Positions 18,059 through 27,116 of a stretch of 64,000 nt of DNA are shown in pieces; position 1 is the first letter of the stretch, and each line of letters begins with the position of its first letter. Under the pieces are notes generated by a model that was given only the letters and a program-made list of their open reading frames with translations, was not told the origin of the DNA and made no database searches. The DNA lies in the NCBI GenBank assembly GCA_045601405.1, contig JAZRZO010000061.1, positions 1 to 64,000 on the forward strand, in the 5' to 3' direction. The position numbers were made by a program, and so were the translations under genes. Source of the DNA: RGIG5612 sp045601405 (GTDB taxonomy: Bacteria > Bacillota > Clostridia > Lachnospirales > Lachnospiraceae).

Positions 18059-18787
18059 CTATTCGTTCCAGTTATGATAAACGTCCTGAACATCGTCATC
18101 CTCATCCAGAAGCTCAAGTATCTTTTCGAGGTTCTTTATATCCTCCTCATCCGAAAGCTCAACATACGTCTGCGGTATCATAGAAACTGCAGCATCTGCC
18201 ATGGGGATGTTCTCACTTTCGAGCGCTTCTCTGACCCCGCTGAAATCATCAGGTGAAGTATAAATGATATATGAGTCCTCTTCTTCGGCAAAATCCTCAG
18301 CCCCGGCATCTAAAGCTGTCATCATCAGCTCATCAGCCTCCGTCTCCGTTTCCGCCCTGTCAATGATTATCTGTCCCTTCTGGTCAAACATATATGAAAC
18401 GCATCCGGGAGTACCTATATTTCCGCCGCCTTTTGAAAACGCGTGCTTTACATTAGCCGCCGTCCTGTTCTTGTTGTCCGTGAGGGTATTAACTATTATG
18501 GCGATCCCTGAAGGACCGTAGCCCTCGTATGTTATAGCTTCATAATTTATGTTTCCTCCGTCTCCGGAAGCCTTTTTAATTCCTCTTTCAATGGTATCGT
18601 TAGGCATATTGTTAGCCTTTGCCTTTGCGATAACATCTCTCAGCTTGGAATTGTTATTCGGATCCGGTCCGCCCTCTCTTACGGCTATCGCTATCTCTTT
18701 TCCTATGATAGTGAACATCTTGCCCTTAGCCGCGTCGTTTTTCTCTTTTTTATGCTTGATATTTGCAAATTTGGAATGTCCTGACAT
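18059..18787 (-). CDS. yebC: YebC/PmpR family DNA-binding or translation factor
   Basis: This 242-residue protein has the family start MSGHSKFANIKHKKEKNDAAKG and the blocks NMPNDTIERGIKK and YEGYGPSG. YebC-family proteins are described as transcription regulators, and some members help ribosomes through proline-rich stretches. It lies 16 nt after the CorC-like gene and 3 nt before DUF512 in the large operon. Length and motifs are normal. Confidence 0.95.
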   Translation of the reverse strand: MSGHSKFANIKHKKEKNDAAKGKMFTIIGKEIAIAVREGGPDPNNNSKLRDVIAKAKANNMPNDTIERGIKKASGDGGNINYEAITYEGYGPSGIAIIVNTLTDNKNRTAANVKHAFSKGGGNIGTPGCVSYMFDQKGQIIIDRAETETEADELMMTALDAGAEDFAEEEDSYIIYTSPDDFSGVREALESENIPMADAAVSMIPQTYVELSDEEDIKNLEKILELLDEDDDVQDVYHNWNE

Positions 18788-18803
18788 TGGTATCTCCTCT
18801 TTT

Positions 18804-19637
18804 TTATCTTATTATCTCCACCCTGACAAGCGAGATCATTTTATCCTCTACCGACAATATCTTATATTTCACATTATTGTCTTCTATCTCTGTTCCCTCA
18901 TCATCCTCCGGTATCCGGTCAAGCTTTGCTATGAGATATCCGTTGAGTGTATCATGGTCATCGTCCACATATTCAATGCCGCATACGCTGCTTATCTCCT
19001 CGAGCGGAGTAAGACCTTTTATCTGAAAAACATTTTCACCTATCTTGACTATGTTGAATTCCTCAACATCATGCTCATCGAAGATATTTCCCACTATTTC
19101 TTCAAGTATATCCTCCATGCAGACTATACCCGCAGTCTGACCATATTCATCCACCACGATCTGCATATGAGTCTTATCGCTCTGCATGTTTTTAAATATG
19201 CTGTTCAGCTTGCTGGTCTCGGGTATGAACCTGGCCTTCTGCAGCATAAATCTCATATCCTTTATCTGCCTGTCCTTATAGCTGTCGTTGATGTAGTATC
19301 TGATGCAGTCCTTGATATGCAATATTCCTATGATATTGTCAATGTTTTCAAGATATACCGGAAACCTTGAATACTGCTCATTCAGTATCTCATCCATGGC
19401 TTCACTTAAACTCAGAGTTCCGTCAACAGCAGATATGTTCTTTCTGTGCGTCATTATCTCTGACGCATTTGTCTCGTCGAGTTCGAAGATATTAGTAATC
19501 ATCTCTGCTTCACTTTCCAATATCTCTCCCTGCTCCTGTCCTTCATTCAGCATCGAGACTATCTCTTCTTCTATTTCGCTGTCTTCCCTTTTTTTAAATA
19601 ATCTGTTGAACAGTCCCGCTCGGGGGTTTTCGTCCAT
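18804..19637 (-). CDS. CorC/HlyC-like CBS-pair protein
   Basis: This 277-residue soluble protein has a tandem CBS pair (MTHRKNISAVDGT near residue 61; VVDEYGQTAGIVCMEDILEEIVG near 160) and a C-terminal CorC_HlyC transporter-associated domain. It lacks the N-terminal DUF21 membrane domain of full-length CNNM/HlyC proteins, so it resembles Escherichia CorC. A role in Mg/Co efflux regulation is inferred from the family. It lies 29 nt after alr. Confidence 0.85.
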   Translation of the reverse strand: MDENPRAGLFNRLFKKREDSEIEEEIVSMLNEGQEQGEILESEAEMITNIFELDETNASEIMTHRKNISAVDGTLSLSEAMDEILNEQYSRFPVYLENIDNIIGILHIKDCIRYYINDSYKDRQIKDMRFMLQKARFIPETSKLNSIFKNMQSDKTHMQIVVDEYGQTAGIVCMEDILEEIVGNIFDEHDVEEFNIVKIGENVFQIKGLTPLEEISSVCGIEYVDDDHDTLNGYLIAKLDRIPEDDEGTEIEDNNVKYKILSVEDKMISLVRVEIIR

Positions 19638-19665
19638 TTCCTTCTCTCCTTTTTACACCTCTTTA

Positions 19666-20802
19666 TCATACCTCTTTGCCTTTAACCAGATATCTGCGCT
19701 TTACGCGCGGGCTTACCGCGCACGCAAGCTCATAGTTTATCGTCTGCGCGGCTGCTGCCGCATCCTCCAATGATATTTCCGCATCTTTTTGTTTTCCGTA
19801 GATCACAACCTCATCATTAAGTCTGGCTTTGCTTATCCGCGTAATATCTATCATAAGCTGATCCATGCATATATTACCGCATACAGGGGCTTTGCTGCCC
19901 CTTACAAGAACCTGCCCCTTATTTGAAAGGATCCTTAGATATCCGTCCGCATAGCCCACAGGAACAGTTGCGATCACCGATTTTGTTTTCGCGCTCCAGT
20001 TCGCTCCGTAGCCCACCGTTTCACCGGCTTCGATACTTTTTATCATTATAATGTGACTTACAAGTGAAAGAGCGGGCTTAAGTTTGATATTTTTTACATA
20101 TTTTGACGGATACAGGCCGTACATCACTATCCCGAGCCTTACCATGTCAAAGCCGGCCAGCTTCAGATTTATTGCCGCTGCGCTGTTTGCGCAATGTTTA
20201 ACAGGGATGATGATGCCTTCCTTTTCAAGGTCATTTATGAACTCTCCGTATTCTAATATCTGCTTCATTGCAGAAGCCTTGCTGCGTCCGTCGGCGGAAT
20301 GCAGGTGCGTAAAAAGGCCCTCCACCTCTATTCCTTCAGTCCGGCTCAGCTTTTTAACTGCCTTTATGCTCTCCTTGTCAGCCTTAAAGCCTATCCTGTT
20401 CATTCCGGTGTCAAGCTTAATATGTACCCTGGCCGTTTTCCCGATCTCTCTGGCCTTTTCAGCGATCTTCCTTCCTGTGTCCGCATCAAAGACAGTGATC
20501 CTGATATCGTTTTTTATCGCTTCCGCAAATCTTTCCGGATGCGTGAAACCAAGGATCAGTATGGGTTTTTTTATCCCCGATCCTCTTAGTTCCATCGCCT
20601 CTTCAATAGTAGCCACGGCAAAGAAATCCACTATATCATTGATATGGCGCGCCACTCTTACGGCTCCGTGGCCGTATGCGTCCGCCTTTACAACAGCACA
20701 GGTCTTTGTTCCTCTGCGCAGGCCTTTCTGTATCGTTCTGATGTTCTTGCTTATGGCGCCCAGGTCTATGTCTGCACGCACACGAAAAAATGATGGGTCC
20801 AT
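19666..20802 (-). CDS. alr: Alanine racemase
   Basis: This 378-residue PLP enzyme interconverts L- and D-alanine for peptidoglycan. The PLP-lysine motif AVVKADAYGHG lies near residue 37. HIKLDTGMNRIGF and the catalytic tyrosine region GYGANW are present. It overlaps the rex stop by one base (TAATG), so translation is coupled and expression should follow the Rex-linked promoter. Length is usual for bacterial Alr. Confidence 0.95.
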   Translation of the reverse strand: MDPSFFRVRADIDLGAISKNIRTIQKGLRRGTKTCAVVKADAYGHGAVRVARHINDIVDFFAVATIEEAMELRGSGIKKPILILGFTHPERFAEAIKNDIRITVFDADTGRKIAEKAREIGKTARVHIKLDTGMNRIGFKADKESIKAVKKLSRTEGIEVEGLFTHLHSADGRSKASAMKQILEYGEFINDLEKEGIIIPVKHCANSAAAINLKLAGFDMVRLGIVMYGLYPSKYVKNIKLKPALSLVSHIIMIKSIEAGETVGYGANWSAKTKSVIATVPVGYADGYLRILSNKGQVLVRGSKAPVCGNICMDQLMIDITRISKARLNDEVVIYGKQKDAEISLEDAAAAAQTINYELACAVSPRVKRRYLVKGKEV

Positions 20803-21443
20803 TAACTATTATTCTTTGATCTGCTGACCGTAAATGAAAGCTCAAGCAGCGAGTCTAACAGATGTACATTTTTAACTATCGCATCTGAAGGAAGCGCAAG
20901 ATCCGTATGGGCAAAATTCCAGAAATATCTCACTCCATTCTGATACAGCTTTTTTGAAACGTCTTTAGCGTCATCCGCCGGTATCGTAAGAGTTGCTATG
21001 TCCACCTTCTTTTTGCTCAAAAAATCCTCGAGCTCACTTATCCTTCTTACCTTTATCCCGTTGATGCTCTTACCGCAGATATCGTCATCCACATCAAAAA
21101 TACCGCAAAAGTTAAAGCCGTGATCCGAAAAGCCTTTATATCTGATAAGCGCCCGGCCTAAGTTTCCCGCGCCGACAACTATGATGTCATGCGCCTTTTC
21201 AACGCCCAGGATACGCCCTATCTCATCATACAGGCTTTTTACATTGTATCCGTACCCCTGTTGACCGAAGCCGCCGAAATTATTAAGATCCTGCCTGATC
21301 TGAGAGGCGGTTGCCTTCATTATCCTGCTAAGCTCTTCAGAGGAAACCCTTTCCCGGCCTTCCTCTATCAGTTCCCTCAGATAGCGGTAGTACCTCGGAA
21401 GCCTTGATATTACTGCTTTTGATATACGATCTGTCTGTGCCAT
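20802..21443 (-). CDS. rex: Redox-sensing transcriptional repressor Rex
   Basis: This 213-residue protein has an N-terminal winged helix (SKAVISRLPRYYRYLREL, QIRQDLNNFGGFGQQGYGY) and a C-terminal Rossmann domain with VGAGNLGRAL that senses NADH/NAD. Rex represses fermentation and anaerobic redox genes when NADH is low. The ATG fits the family N terminus exactly, yet lies only 6 nt after a perfect -10 box and has no Shine-Dalgarno. Two Rex-like sites upstream suggest autoregulation. alr follows by overlap. Confidence 0.96.
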   Translation of the reverse strand: MAQTDRISKAVISRLPRYYRYLRELIEEGRERVSSEELSRIMKATASQIRQDLNNFGGFGQQGYGYNVKSLYDEIGRILGVEKAHDIIVVGAGNLGRALIRYKGFSDHGFNFCGIFDVDDDICGKSINGIKVRRISELEDFLSKKKVDIATLTIPADDAKDVSKKLYQNGVRYFWNFAHTDLALPSDAIVKNVHLLDSLLELSFTVSRSKNNS

Positions 21444-21449
21444 AAGAAA

Positions 21450-21478
21450 ATTATATGTATGGCAGCAAACAGTGTCAA
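21450..21478 (-). promoter_or_regulatory. Consensus promoter of rex, predicted leaderless
   Basis: On the minus strand TTGACA (21478-21473), a 17-nt spacer and TATAAT (21455-21450) give a perfect sigma-A promoter. Only six bases separate the -10 box from the rex ATG at 21443, so transcription should begin at or next to the start codon. Confidence 0.85.
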
Positions 21479-21485
21479 TGCAATT

Positions 21486-21523
21486 TTGTAGAATATTTAA
21501 CAGGATTGTAGAATCCTTAACAA
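21486..21523. promoter_or_regulatory. Two tandem Rex-like operators upstream of rex
   Basis: TTGTAGAATATTTAACAG (21486-21503) and TTGTAGAATCCTTAACAA (21506-21523) are 18-bp imperfect palindromes of the TTGT...ACAA Rex type, repeated with a 20-bp period. They lie 8 bp upstream of the rex -35 box. The position fits autoregulation by Rex, by inference. Sites upstream of -35 are less usual for simple repression. Confidence 0.65.
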
Positions 21524-21527
21524 ATAC

Positions 21528-22286
21528 CTATTCCTCTTTTTCCGTCTCCTCTATGAACTCTTTTATCAGCTCCGCGCTTTCTTCTATCTGATCCTCAAAA
21601 GATATGTCCGCAATGCTGTCCTTTTCCAGCAGATCGGTATATACAAAGCCTGTATTGTTAGCGCCTTCTATCATTTTATACTCGGCACCGGAAGGGTCGT
21701 TCTTCTTTTTCTTTTCTATCATTTTCCTGTCATATACAGTGTCCCTGGTTCCGGATATACTCAGCATAGGTATCGTTTTATCAGACAAATCCACATCCGA
21801 TGCCCCTCCGATATATATAAGACCCCTGATCTCGTTTTTGGTTTTTTTGACATATGCAGCCGCCTGCTCGCAGGAATCCGCATGTCCCGCGATATACCAG
21901 CTTGTAACGGATTTATAACGTCTTATGACCTTGTCTGGAAGCTCCGTTACCGCTGAGGGTTTAAGCCCGTGTGAAAGAGGCATGAAACAGTCATAACCTG
22001 CTTCCGCGATGTTTATCATCAAAGGAAGGTAGCATTTTTCATCCACTCTTCCGGTGGCAAGGAGGATAACCCCGACCCTGTTCACATCCTGATACTGGCT
22101 CCTGTTCCTGATATATATCATGTTGTCCGTCATATGGACATCATACTCATCCCTGTCGGGAAGCTCGATCTCGCCTGCCGGTCTGTGGACATTATCCATA
22201 TGGAGCTTATATACCACAGAGCCTGCAAGCACGAGCACTGCGGCAAGAAGCAGGAGATATTTATAGTTTTTCTTAAGCTTATCCAT
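21528..22286 (-). CDS. Membrane-anchored alpha/beta-hydrolase-like protein
   Basis: This 252-residue protein starts with a Lys-rich tip and one hydrophobic segment (about 10-27), so it is probably anchored with its domain outside. The rest resembles an alpha/beta-hydrolase fold (VGVILLATGR, YIAGHADS, ISGTRDTVYD). The nucleophile elbow reads GHADS where active members have GHSxG, so the catalytic serine seems displaced or lost. The substrate is unknown. It follows maf by one base and is likely cotranscribed with it. Confidence 0.65.
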   Translation of the reverse strand: MDKLKKNYKYLLLLAAVLVLAGSVVYKLHMDNVHRPAGEIELPDRDEYDVHMTDNMIYIRNRSQYQDVNRVGVILLATGRVDEKCYLPLMINIAEAGYDCFMPLSHGLKPSAVTELPDKVIRRYKSVTSWYIAGHADSCEQAAAYVKKTKNEIRGLIYIGGASDVDLSDKTIPMLSISGTRDTVYDRKMIEKKKKNDPSGAEYKMIEGANNTGFVYTDLLEKDSIADISFEDQIEESAELIKEFIEETEKEE

Positions 22287-22859
22287 TTAATTCAGATTTT
22301 TTAGCTCCCTTAAGAGCCTTGCAAGAGGAAGCCCCACAACATTGTAAAAATCGCCTTCTATTCCCTTTACAAGAAATGCTCCGAGACTCTGCACCCCGTA
22401 GGACCCAGCCTTGTCCATAGGGTCGCCCGTGGCGATATATTCCGTTATCTCCTCATCGGATACCGTGTAGAAATGAACCCCTGTCTCCTCATGGAAAGTT
22501 TTGTTCCTTCCCGTATCAACATCAATTATCGTAACGCCCGTGAAAACAGTATGTGTTTTCCCGGACATTGCCTTAAGCATATTGAACGCGTCATCCTTAT
22601 CGGCAGGCTTGCCGAGTATCTTTCCGCCAAAATATACTATCGTATCCGCGCCTATCACAAGCGCGTCCTTTTCATCCGCCGAAACAGCCCCGGCTACGTC
22701 TCCGGCTTTGAGCCTTGAAAGCTCCTCAACCAGCTTGCGCGGATCAGTAATATCTATGTCTTCCTCCGCATTGCTTGGCATTACCGCAGGATCAAGACCT
22801 GCTGTCTTAAGTATATCCCTGCGCCTTTCTGACGCTGACGCAAGAATTATCTTTTTCAT
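22287..22859 (-). CDS. maf: Maf nucleotide pyrophosphatase
   Basis: This 190-residue protein has the Maf signature ILASASERRRDIL at residues 4-16, DTIVYFGGKILGKP and SYGVQSLGAF. Maf proteins hydrolyse dTTP, UTP or modified nucleotides and are linked to septum control. The acidic catalytic residue in VIGADT is present. AAGGAG precedes the ATG by a normal distance. Its start region is divergent from the esterase gene at 23023. Confidence 0.94.
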   Translation of the reverse strand: MKKIILASASERRRDILKTAGLDPAVMPSNAEEDIDITDPRKLVEELSRLKAGDVAGAVSADEKDALVIGADTIVYFGGKILGKPADKDDAFNMLKAMSGKTHTVFTGVTIIDVDTGRNKTFHEETGVHFYTVSDEEITEYIATGDPMDKAGSYGVQSLGAFLVKGIEGDFYNVVGLPLARLLRELKNLN

Positions 22860-22963
22860 CGCAATACTCCTTAATATCCTTTATCTGTCATTTCTGCCCC
22901 CCTATCATATCCCGGAGCATGATATATGCGTATCATCACGTATTATCCCACAAAAACCCTGCT

Positions 22964-23008
22964 TTGACTATCAATTCCTGAAATGTTAAGATTTAATGGA
23001 TCTTAACA
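22964..23008 (+). promoter_or_regulatory. Promoter with palindromic operator over the -10 box
   Basis: TTGACT (22964-22969), a 17-nt spacer and TAAGAT (22987-22992) form a promoter for the esterase-ABC-F operon. The -10 lies inside a perfect inverted repeat, TGTTAAGAT (22984-22992) and ATCTTAACA (23000-23008), with a 7-nt centre. The layout suggests a repressor site. It is not spaced like a Rex site. Confidence 0.65.
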
Positions 23009-23022
23009 TCAGGAGAGAAAAT

Positions 23023-23967
23023 ATGAATAAGGATTTCAGAAAGCTTATTGACATTACCAAAAAAGAAATGAGCGCCCAGTCTCACAGCATAGCGGTCGCT
23101 GATAAGATCGTGGCTGTATCCGGTCTCAGAAAAAGGCTTCCCCTTGAGGGAAGAAATATCGACATAGTATATTATCCTGCGCCCGGTGATGACGGCGGCG
23201 CAGCTCCGGCTCCTCTAATAATCGGCTATCACGGTGGCGGATTTGTTTTCGGCGGCTGCGCGCTTGACGATAAGATGTGGGTGGCGGTAAGCAAGGCCCT
23301 TAATGTAAATATCGCTTCTGTCGGCTACAGGATGAGTCCCAAATACAAATGGAGAGATACTCTTGATGACGCATATGATTCATATATCTACCTGAAGGAT
23401 CATGCGGATGAATTCGGCTTCGATGCGGAGCATATTTCACTTATGGGCCAGTCAGCGGGGGGGAATCTCGCTGCCGCAGTCAGTATCCTTGCAAACAGGA
23501 ATGGTACGGCAAGGCTCGACAACATCATTCTGGTCTATCCCTTCCTTGATATTTACACTGACCCGGCATCAAAGGGGCCCGGAAGCCTTGAAGGTCCTGT
23601 ATGCTACGCTATGAACGAGCTTCACTGCGAACATGAAGAGGCAGATGACCCACTCGTCTCCCCGGTGTTTGCATCCGTGGAAATGTTAAGAGGTCTTCCT
23701 GATACTATACTCGCAGTGTGCGAAGATGATAATCTTAAATACGAAGGCATTAAATACGGCAGGAAATTAAAGGAAGCGGGAGTTAAGGTCTCTCAGAAAG
23801 AAATGGCCGGAATGCCTCACGGTTTTTTTGAGTCCGGCTTTAAGACTCCTACGGAATTTGAATATCAGTTCCTTGGGAAAAATGCCGAAAAGATAATAAA
23901 CGATGGTTCGCTATTTAAAAGTGCGGAAGAATGTCTTAATTTTATCAAGGAGAATTTTGTAAGATGA
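23023..23967 (+). CDS. Alpha/beta hydrolase of the HSL (esterase/lipase) family
   Basis: This 314-residue cytoplasmic hydrolase has the oxyanion motif YHGGGFVFGG near residue 67, the nucleophile elbow GQSAGG, and a C-terminal GMPHGF giving the His; the Asp lies in VCEDDNL. This is the hormone-sensitive-lipase class, so an ester-bond hydrolase is expected with unknown substrate. The ATG at 23023 has AGGAGAG upstream; the earlier in-frame ATG at 22996 lies within the operator palindrome. It overlaps the ABC-F gene by 4 nt. Confidence 0.88.
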   Translation: MNKDFRKLIDITKKEMSAQSHSIAVADKIVAVSGLRKRLPLEGRNIDIVYYPAPGDDGGAAPAPLIIGYHGGGFVFGGCALDDKMWVAVSKALNVNIASVGYRMSPKYKWRDTLDDAYDSYIYLKDHADEFGFDAEHISLMGQSAGGNLAAAVSILANRNGTARLDNIILVYPFLDIYTDPASKGPGSLEGPVCYAMNELHCEHEEADDPLVSPVFASVEMLRGLPDTILAVCEDDNLKYEGIKYGRKLKEAGVKVSQKEMAGMPHGFFESGFKTPTEFEYQFLGKNAEKIINDGSLFKSAEECLNFIKENFVR

Positions 23968-25592
23968 TAAGTGCGAATAACATAACCCTGCGTATAGGAA
24001 AAAAGGCTCTTTTCGAAGATGTTAATATCAAATTCACTGAGGGTCAGTGCTATGGGCTTATCGGAGCCAACGGCGCCGGTAAATCCACATTTTTAAAAAT
24101 ACTTACCGGACAGCTTGAACCCTCAAAAGGAGATGTGAGCATCACTCCCGGACAGAGGCTTTCATTCCTGGAACAGGATCAGTCCAAATACGATGAACAA
24201 ACTGTAATGGATACTGTGATCCAGGGAAATTCAAGGCTCTACGATATCATGAAGGAAAAGGAGGCGCTGTATTCCAAGGAAGACTTTACGGAAGAAGACG
24301 GCATCAGGGCCAGCGAACTTGAAACGGAATTTGCGGAAATGGACGGCTGGGAGGCCGAGAGCAATGCCGCGTCCCTTCTTAACGGCCTTGGAATAGATAC
24401 GGAGTTTCACTATTCGCTAATGAAGGACCTGCCGGGTCCCTTAAAGGTCAAGGTTCTCCTTGCAAGAGCTCTTTTCGGAAATCCGGATATCCTTCTTCTT
24501 GACGAGCCGACCAACCATCTTGATTTGGATGCTATAAACTGGCTTGAGGAATTCCTCATTAACTTTGAAAATACTGTTATAGTTGTGTCTCACGACCGCT
24601 ATTTCCTTAATAAAGTATGCACCCAGATAGCTGACATCGATTACGCGAAGATACAACTTTACGCCGGCAACTACGACTTCTGGGTGGAATCATCTGCTCT
24701 CATCATCAAACAGATGAAGGAAGCCAACAAGAAGAAAGAGGAAAAGATAAAAGAACTTCAGGAATTCATACAGAAATTCTCTGCCAATGCCTCCAAGGCG
24801 AAGCAGGCGACATCACGAAAGCGTGCCCTTGAAAAGATCGAGCTTGACGAGATACGTCCATCAAGCAGAAAGTATCCCTTCATCGACTTCAGGCCCGAAC
24901 GCCCCATCGGGAATGAGGTTCTGCAGGTGGAAGGTCTTACAAAGACCATTGACGGCGTAAAGGTGCTGGACGATATTTCCTTTACACTCGGTCATGATGA
25001 TAAGGTTGCTTTCGTAGGCTCAAACGAGCTTGCCAAGGATACTCTTTTCAAAATACTCATGGAGGAAATGGAGCCTGATTCAGGCACGTTTAAATGGGGC
25101 GTTACAACAAGCAGGGCATATTTCCCGCGCGATTATTCAAAGGAGTTTGATTCCGACCTGACAATAGCCGAGTGGCTGACCGGTTATTCCGAGATAAAAG
25201 ACGCCACTTATGTACGCGGCTTTTTAGGCCGCATGCTCTTTTCCGGCGAAGACGGGGTTAAGCGTCTTCGTGTGCTTTCCGGAGGTGAAAAGGTGCGCTG
25301 TCTTCTTTCACGGATGATGATCTCGGGAGCAAATGTGCTTATTTTGAATGAGCCTACCGACCACCTCGACATGGAATCCATTACAGCGCTGAACAACGGA
25401 CTTATCAAATTCCCGGGAGTTGTTCTGTTCTCCTGCCGTGACCATCAGTTTGTGGAGACTACCGCCAACCGTATAATGGAGATAGTTGACGGAAAACTTA
25501 TAGATAAGATAACAACCTATGACGAATATCTGACTTCGGATGAATCCGCCAGAAAACGTTATGTATATATCGCCGCCGAAGATGATGATTAA
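23964..25592 (+). CDS. ABC-F family ATPase with altered second nucleotide site
   Basis: This 542-residue protein has two ABC domains and no membrane helices, joined by a charged linker (KKKEEKIKELQEF) typical of ribosome-associated ABC-F proteins. The first site is normal: GANGAGKST and LLLDEPTNHLD. The second Walker A reads GSNELAKDT, so the GK[ST] core is changed to AKD, while LSGGEK and NEPTDHLD remain. Action on ribosomes or antibiotic protection is inferred from the family only. It is coupled to the esterase (ATGA overlap) and converges with the adenylation gene. Confidence 0.9.
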   Translation: MISANNITLRIGKKALFEDVNIKFTEGQCYGLIGANGAGKSTFLKILTGQLEPSKGDVSITPGQRLSFLEQDQSKYDEQTVMDTVIQGNSRLYDIMKEKEALYSKEDFTEEDGIRASELETEFAEMDGWEAESNAASLLNGLGIDTEFHYSLMKDLPGPLKVKVLLARALFGNPDILLLDEPTNHLDLDAINWLEEFLINFENTVIVVSHDRYFLNKVCTQIADIDYAKIQLYAGNYDFWVESSALIIKQMKEANKKKEEKIKELQEFIQKFSANASKAKQATSRKRALEKIELDEIRPSSRKYPFIDFRPERPIGNEVLQVEGLTKTIDGVKVLDDISFTLGHDDKVAFVGSNELAKDTLFKILMEEMEPDSGTFKWGVTTSRAYFPRDYSKEFDSDLTIAEWLTGYSEIKDATYVRGFLGRMLFSGEDGVKRLRVLSGGEKVRCLLSRMMISGANVLILNEPTDHLDMESITALNNGLIKFPGVVLFSCRDHQFVETTANRIMEIVDGKLIDKITTYDEYLTSDESARKRYVYIAAEDDD

Positions 25593-27103
25593 AAATGAGA
25601 TTTATATTGTTCCTTCAGGAGGTTGCGGTCTATCTTGCCGTTTGCTGTGTAAGGCATTCTTTCAAGCTTCTCTATATGTCCCGGGAACATATACCTGGGA
25701 AGCTTTTCTTTAACGTATTTCGCGGCCTCTTTCCTGTCAGCTTCACCCGTAAAATAGAATATTATCTTTTTTGATTCATCATCAAAAAGTGCGCAAACGG
25801 CATCAATACCTTCCATTGCCTGTGAGACCACCTCTATCTCACCAAGCTCTATCCTGTGCCCCATGTGTTTTATCTGGTGGTCCTTACGAGAGACATATAC
25901 CAGCTCGCCGCGATCGTTAAGCTTTCCTATATCACCGGTTTTATATATACGCTCGGGATAAACATCGTTCAGCGGATTGTCGACAAAGGCTTTGGCTGTC
26001 TTTTCGGCGTCTTTATAATAACCCAGTGTAAGGCAGGTTCCTTTTACACAGATCTCACCCTCTTCTCCCGAAGCTGCCTGTGTCCCGTCCTCCTTAAGCA
26101 GTATTATTCCGCAGTTTTTAAACGGTTTTCCCACAGGTATCATATCCTCAAGGTTAAATTCCCGGTCTACAGTATAGTAGCAGCATACTCCCGTAGTCTC
26201 GGTAGGACCGTAAAGATTTACGAATTTCGCCTCCGGAAGCGCCGCCTGCCATTCCTTAAGCTGCTTAACAGGGAACACTTCTCCCACAAATGTGACCTTC
26301 CGGATATATTCCGGCTTTACTTTATTAAAGGTCTTCATTGAGGAAACCAGCGAGAGCGCAGATGCGGCCCAGCATATAGCGTTGACCTTGTGCTCATTCA
26401 GATATTCCACAAGCTTTACCGGAAACATGAACAGCTGCTTGGGAACTATCACCGTGCTTGATCCGTATTTAAGCGTCGCCCCAATCTCCTTCAGCGGCGC
26501 GTCAAAGTAAAACGGCGCCTGGTTTGCAAATATTTCCGACCCGTCATATCCTATCGCGCCGGTAAAATTCTCAATATAATCTATAACCGACCTGTGGCAT
26601 GCAAGCACACCCTTCGGGACTCCTGTAGAGCCTGATGTGAACACAGCGTAAATGGGATCTGTATCAAGCTGGTCTGCCCTTACCTTATCCAGTATATCCT
26701 TTTGCAGCCCGGCTTTCGCTATCTCCGCATAGTCATATATCCGGCCGTTATATCCGTATTCTGAAGCAAGAGGCGCCGTTTCCTCATCACATACCATATG
26801 TTCCGCATCCAGAGTCTTTAATATCAGCTCTATCCTGTGGCGGGGCATCTCCTTATCAAGCACCACATAAAAGGCCCCGGCATATATAACTCCTAAAAAG
26901 GCAGCTATCGCCTCCGGAGTCTTTTTCATAAATACCACCACCGGCTTTTTATATACCCCGTTTTTATATAAAACGCAGCCTATGCTGCCGGCTGCGTTAT
27001 AGAGTTCTTTAAAGGTAAGTGATGAACCTTCTCCTGAAAAAGCTGTCTTTTCCGGGGATTTTTCCTTTGTGTCTTCCAGATACTGCAAAATATTCGTTAT
27101 CAT
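25589..27103 (-). CDS. Stand-alone amino-acid adenylation enzyme
   Basis: This 504-residue protein is a complete NRPS/DltA-type adenylation domain: FTSGSTGVPKG (A3), LYGPTETTG (A5), YKTGD (A7), RKDHQIKHMGHRIELGE (A8) and a final NGKIDR with catalytic lysine (A10). It should activate an amino acid as an aminoacyl-AMP and load a carrier protein, but no carrier, condensation or thioesterase gene is nearby. It follows an aspartate/glutamate-type racemase by 13 nt, so a D-amino acid substrate is conceivable. AGAGGAG precedes the ATG. Its stop overlaps the convergent ABC-F gene by 4 nt. Confidence 0.88.
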   Translation of the reverse strand: MITNILQYLEDTKEKSPEKTAFSGEGSSLTFKELYNAAGSIGCVLYKNGVYKKPVVVFMKKTPEAIAAFLGVIYAGAFYVVLDKEMPRHRIELILKTLDAEHMVCDEETAPLASEYGYNGRIYDYAEIAKAGLQKDILDKVRADQLDTDPIYAVFTSGSTGVPKGVLACHRSVIDYIENFTGAIGYDGSEIFANQAPFYFDAPLKEIGATLKYGSSTVIVPKQLFMFPVKLVEYLNEHKVNAICWAASALSLVSSMKTFNKVKPEYIRKVTFVGEVFPVKQLKEWQAALPEAKFVNLYGPTETTGVCCYYTVDREFNLEDMIPVGKPFKNCGIILLKEDGTQAASGEEGEICVKGTCLTLGYYKDAEKTAKAFVDNPLNDVYPERIYKTGDIGKLNDRGELVYVSRKDHQIKHMGHRIELGEIEVVSQAMEGIDAVCALFDDESKKIIFYFTGEADRKEAAKYVKEKLPRYMFPGHIEKLERMPYTANGKIDRNLLKEQYKSHF

Positions 27104-27116
27104 TCAATTTCTCCTC

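Noticed and set aside
22984..23008. Third Rex operator before the esterase gene
   Set aside because: The arms contain TTAACA-like ends, but the 7-nt centre and arm sequence do not fit the Rex spacing at 21486-21523.
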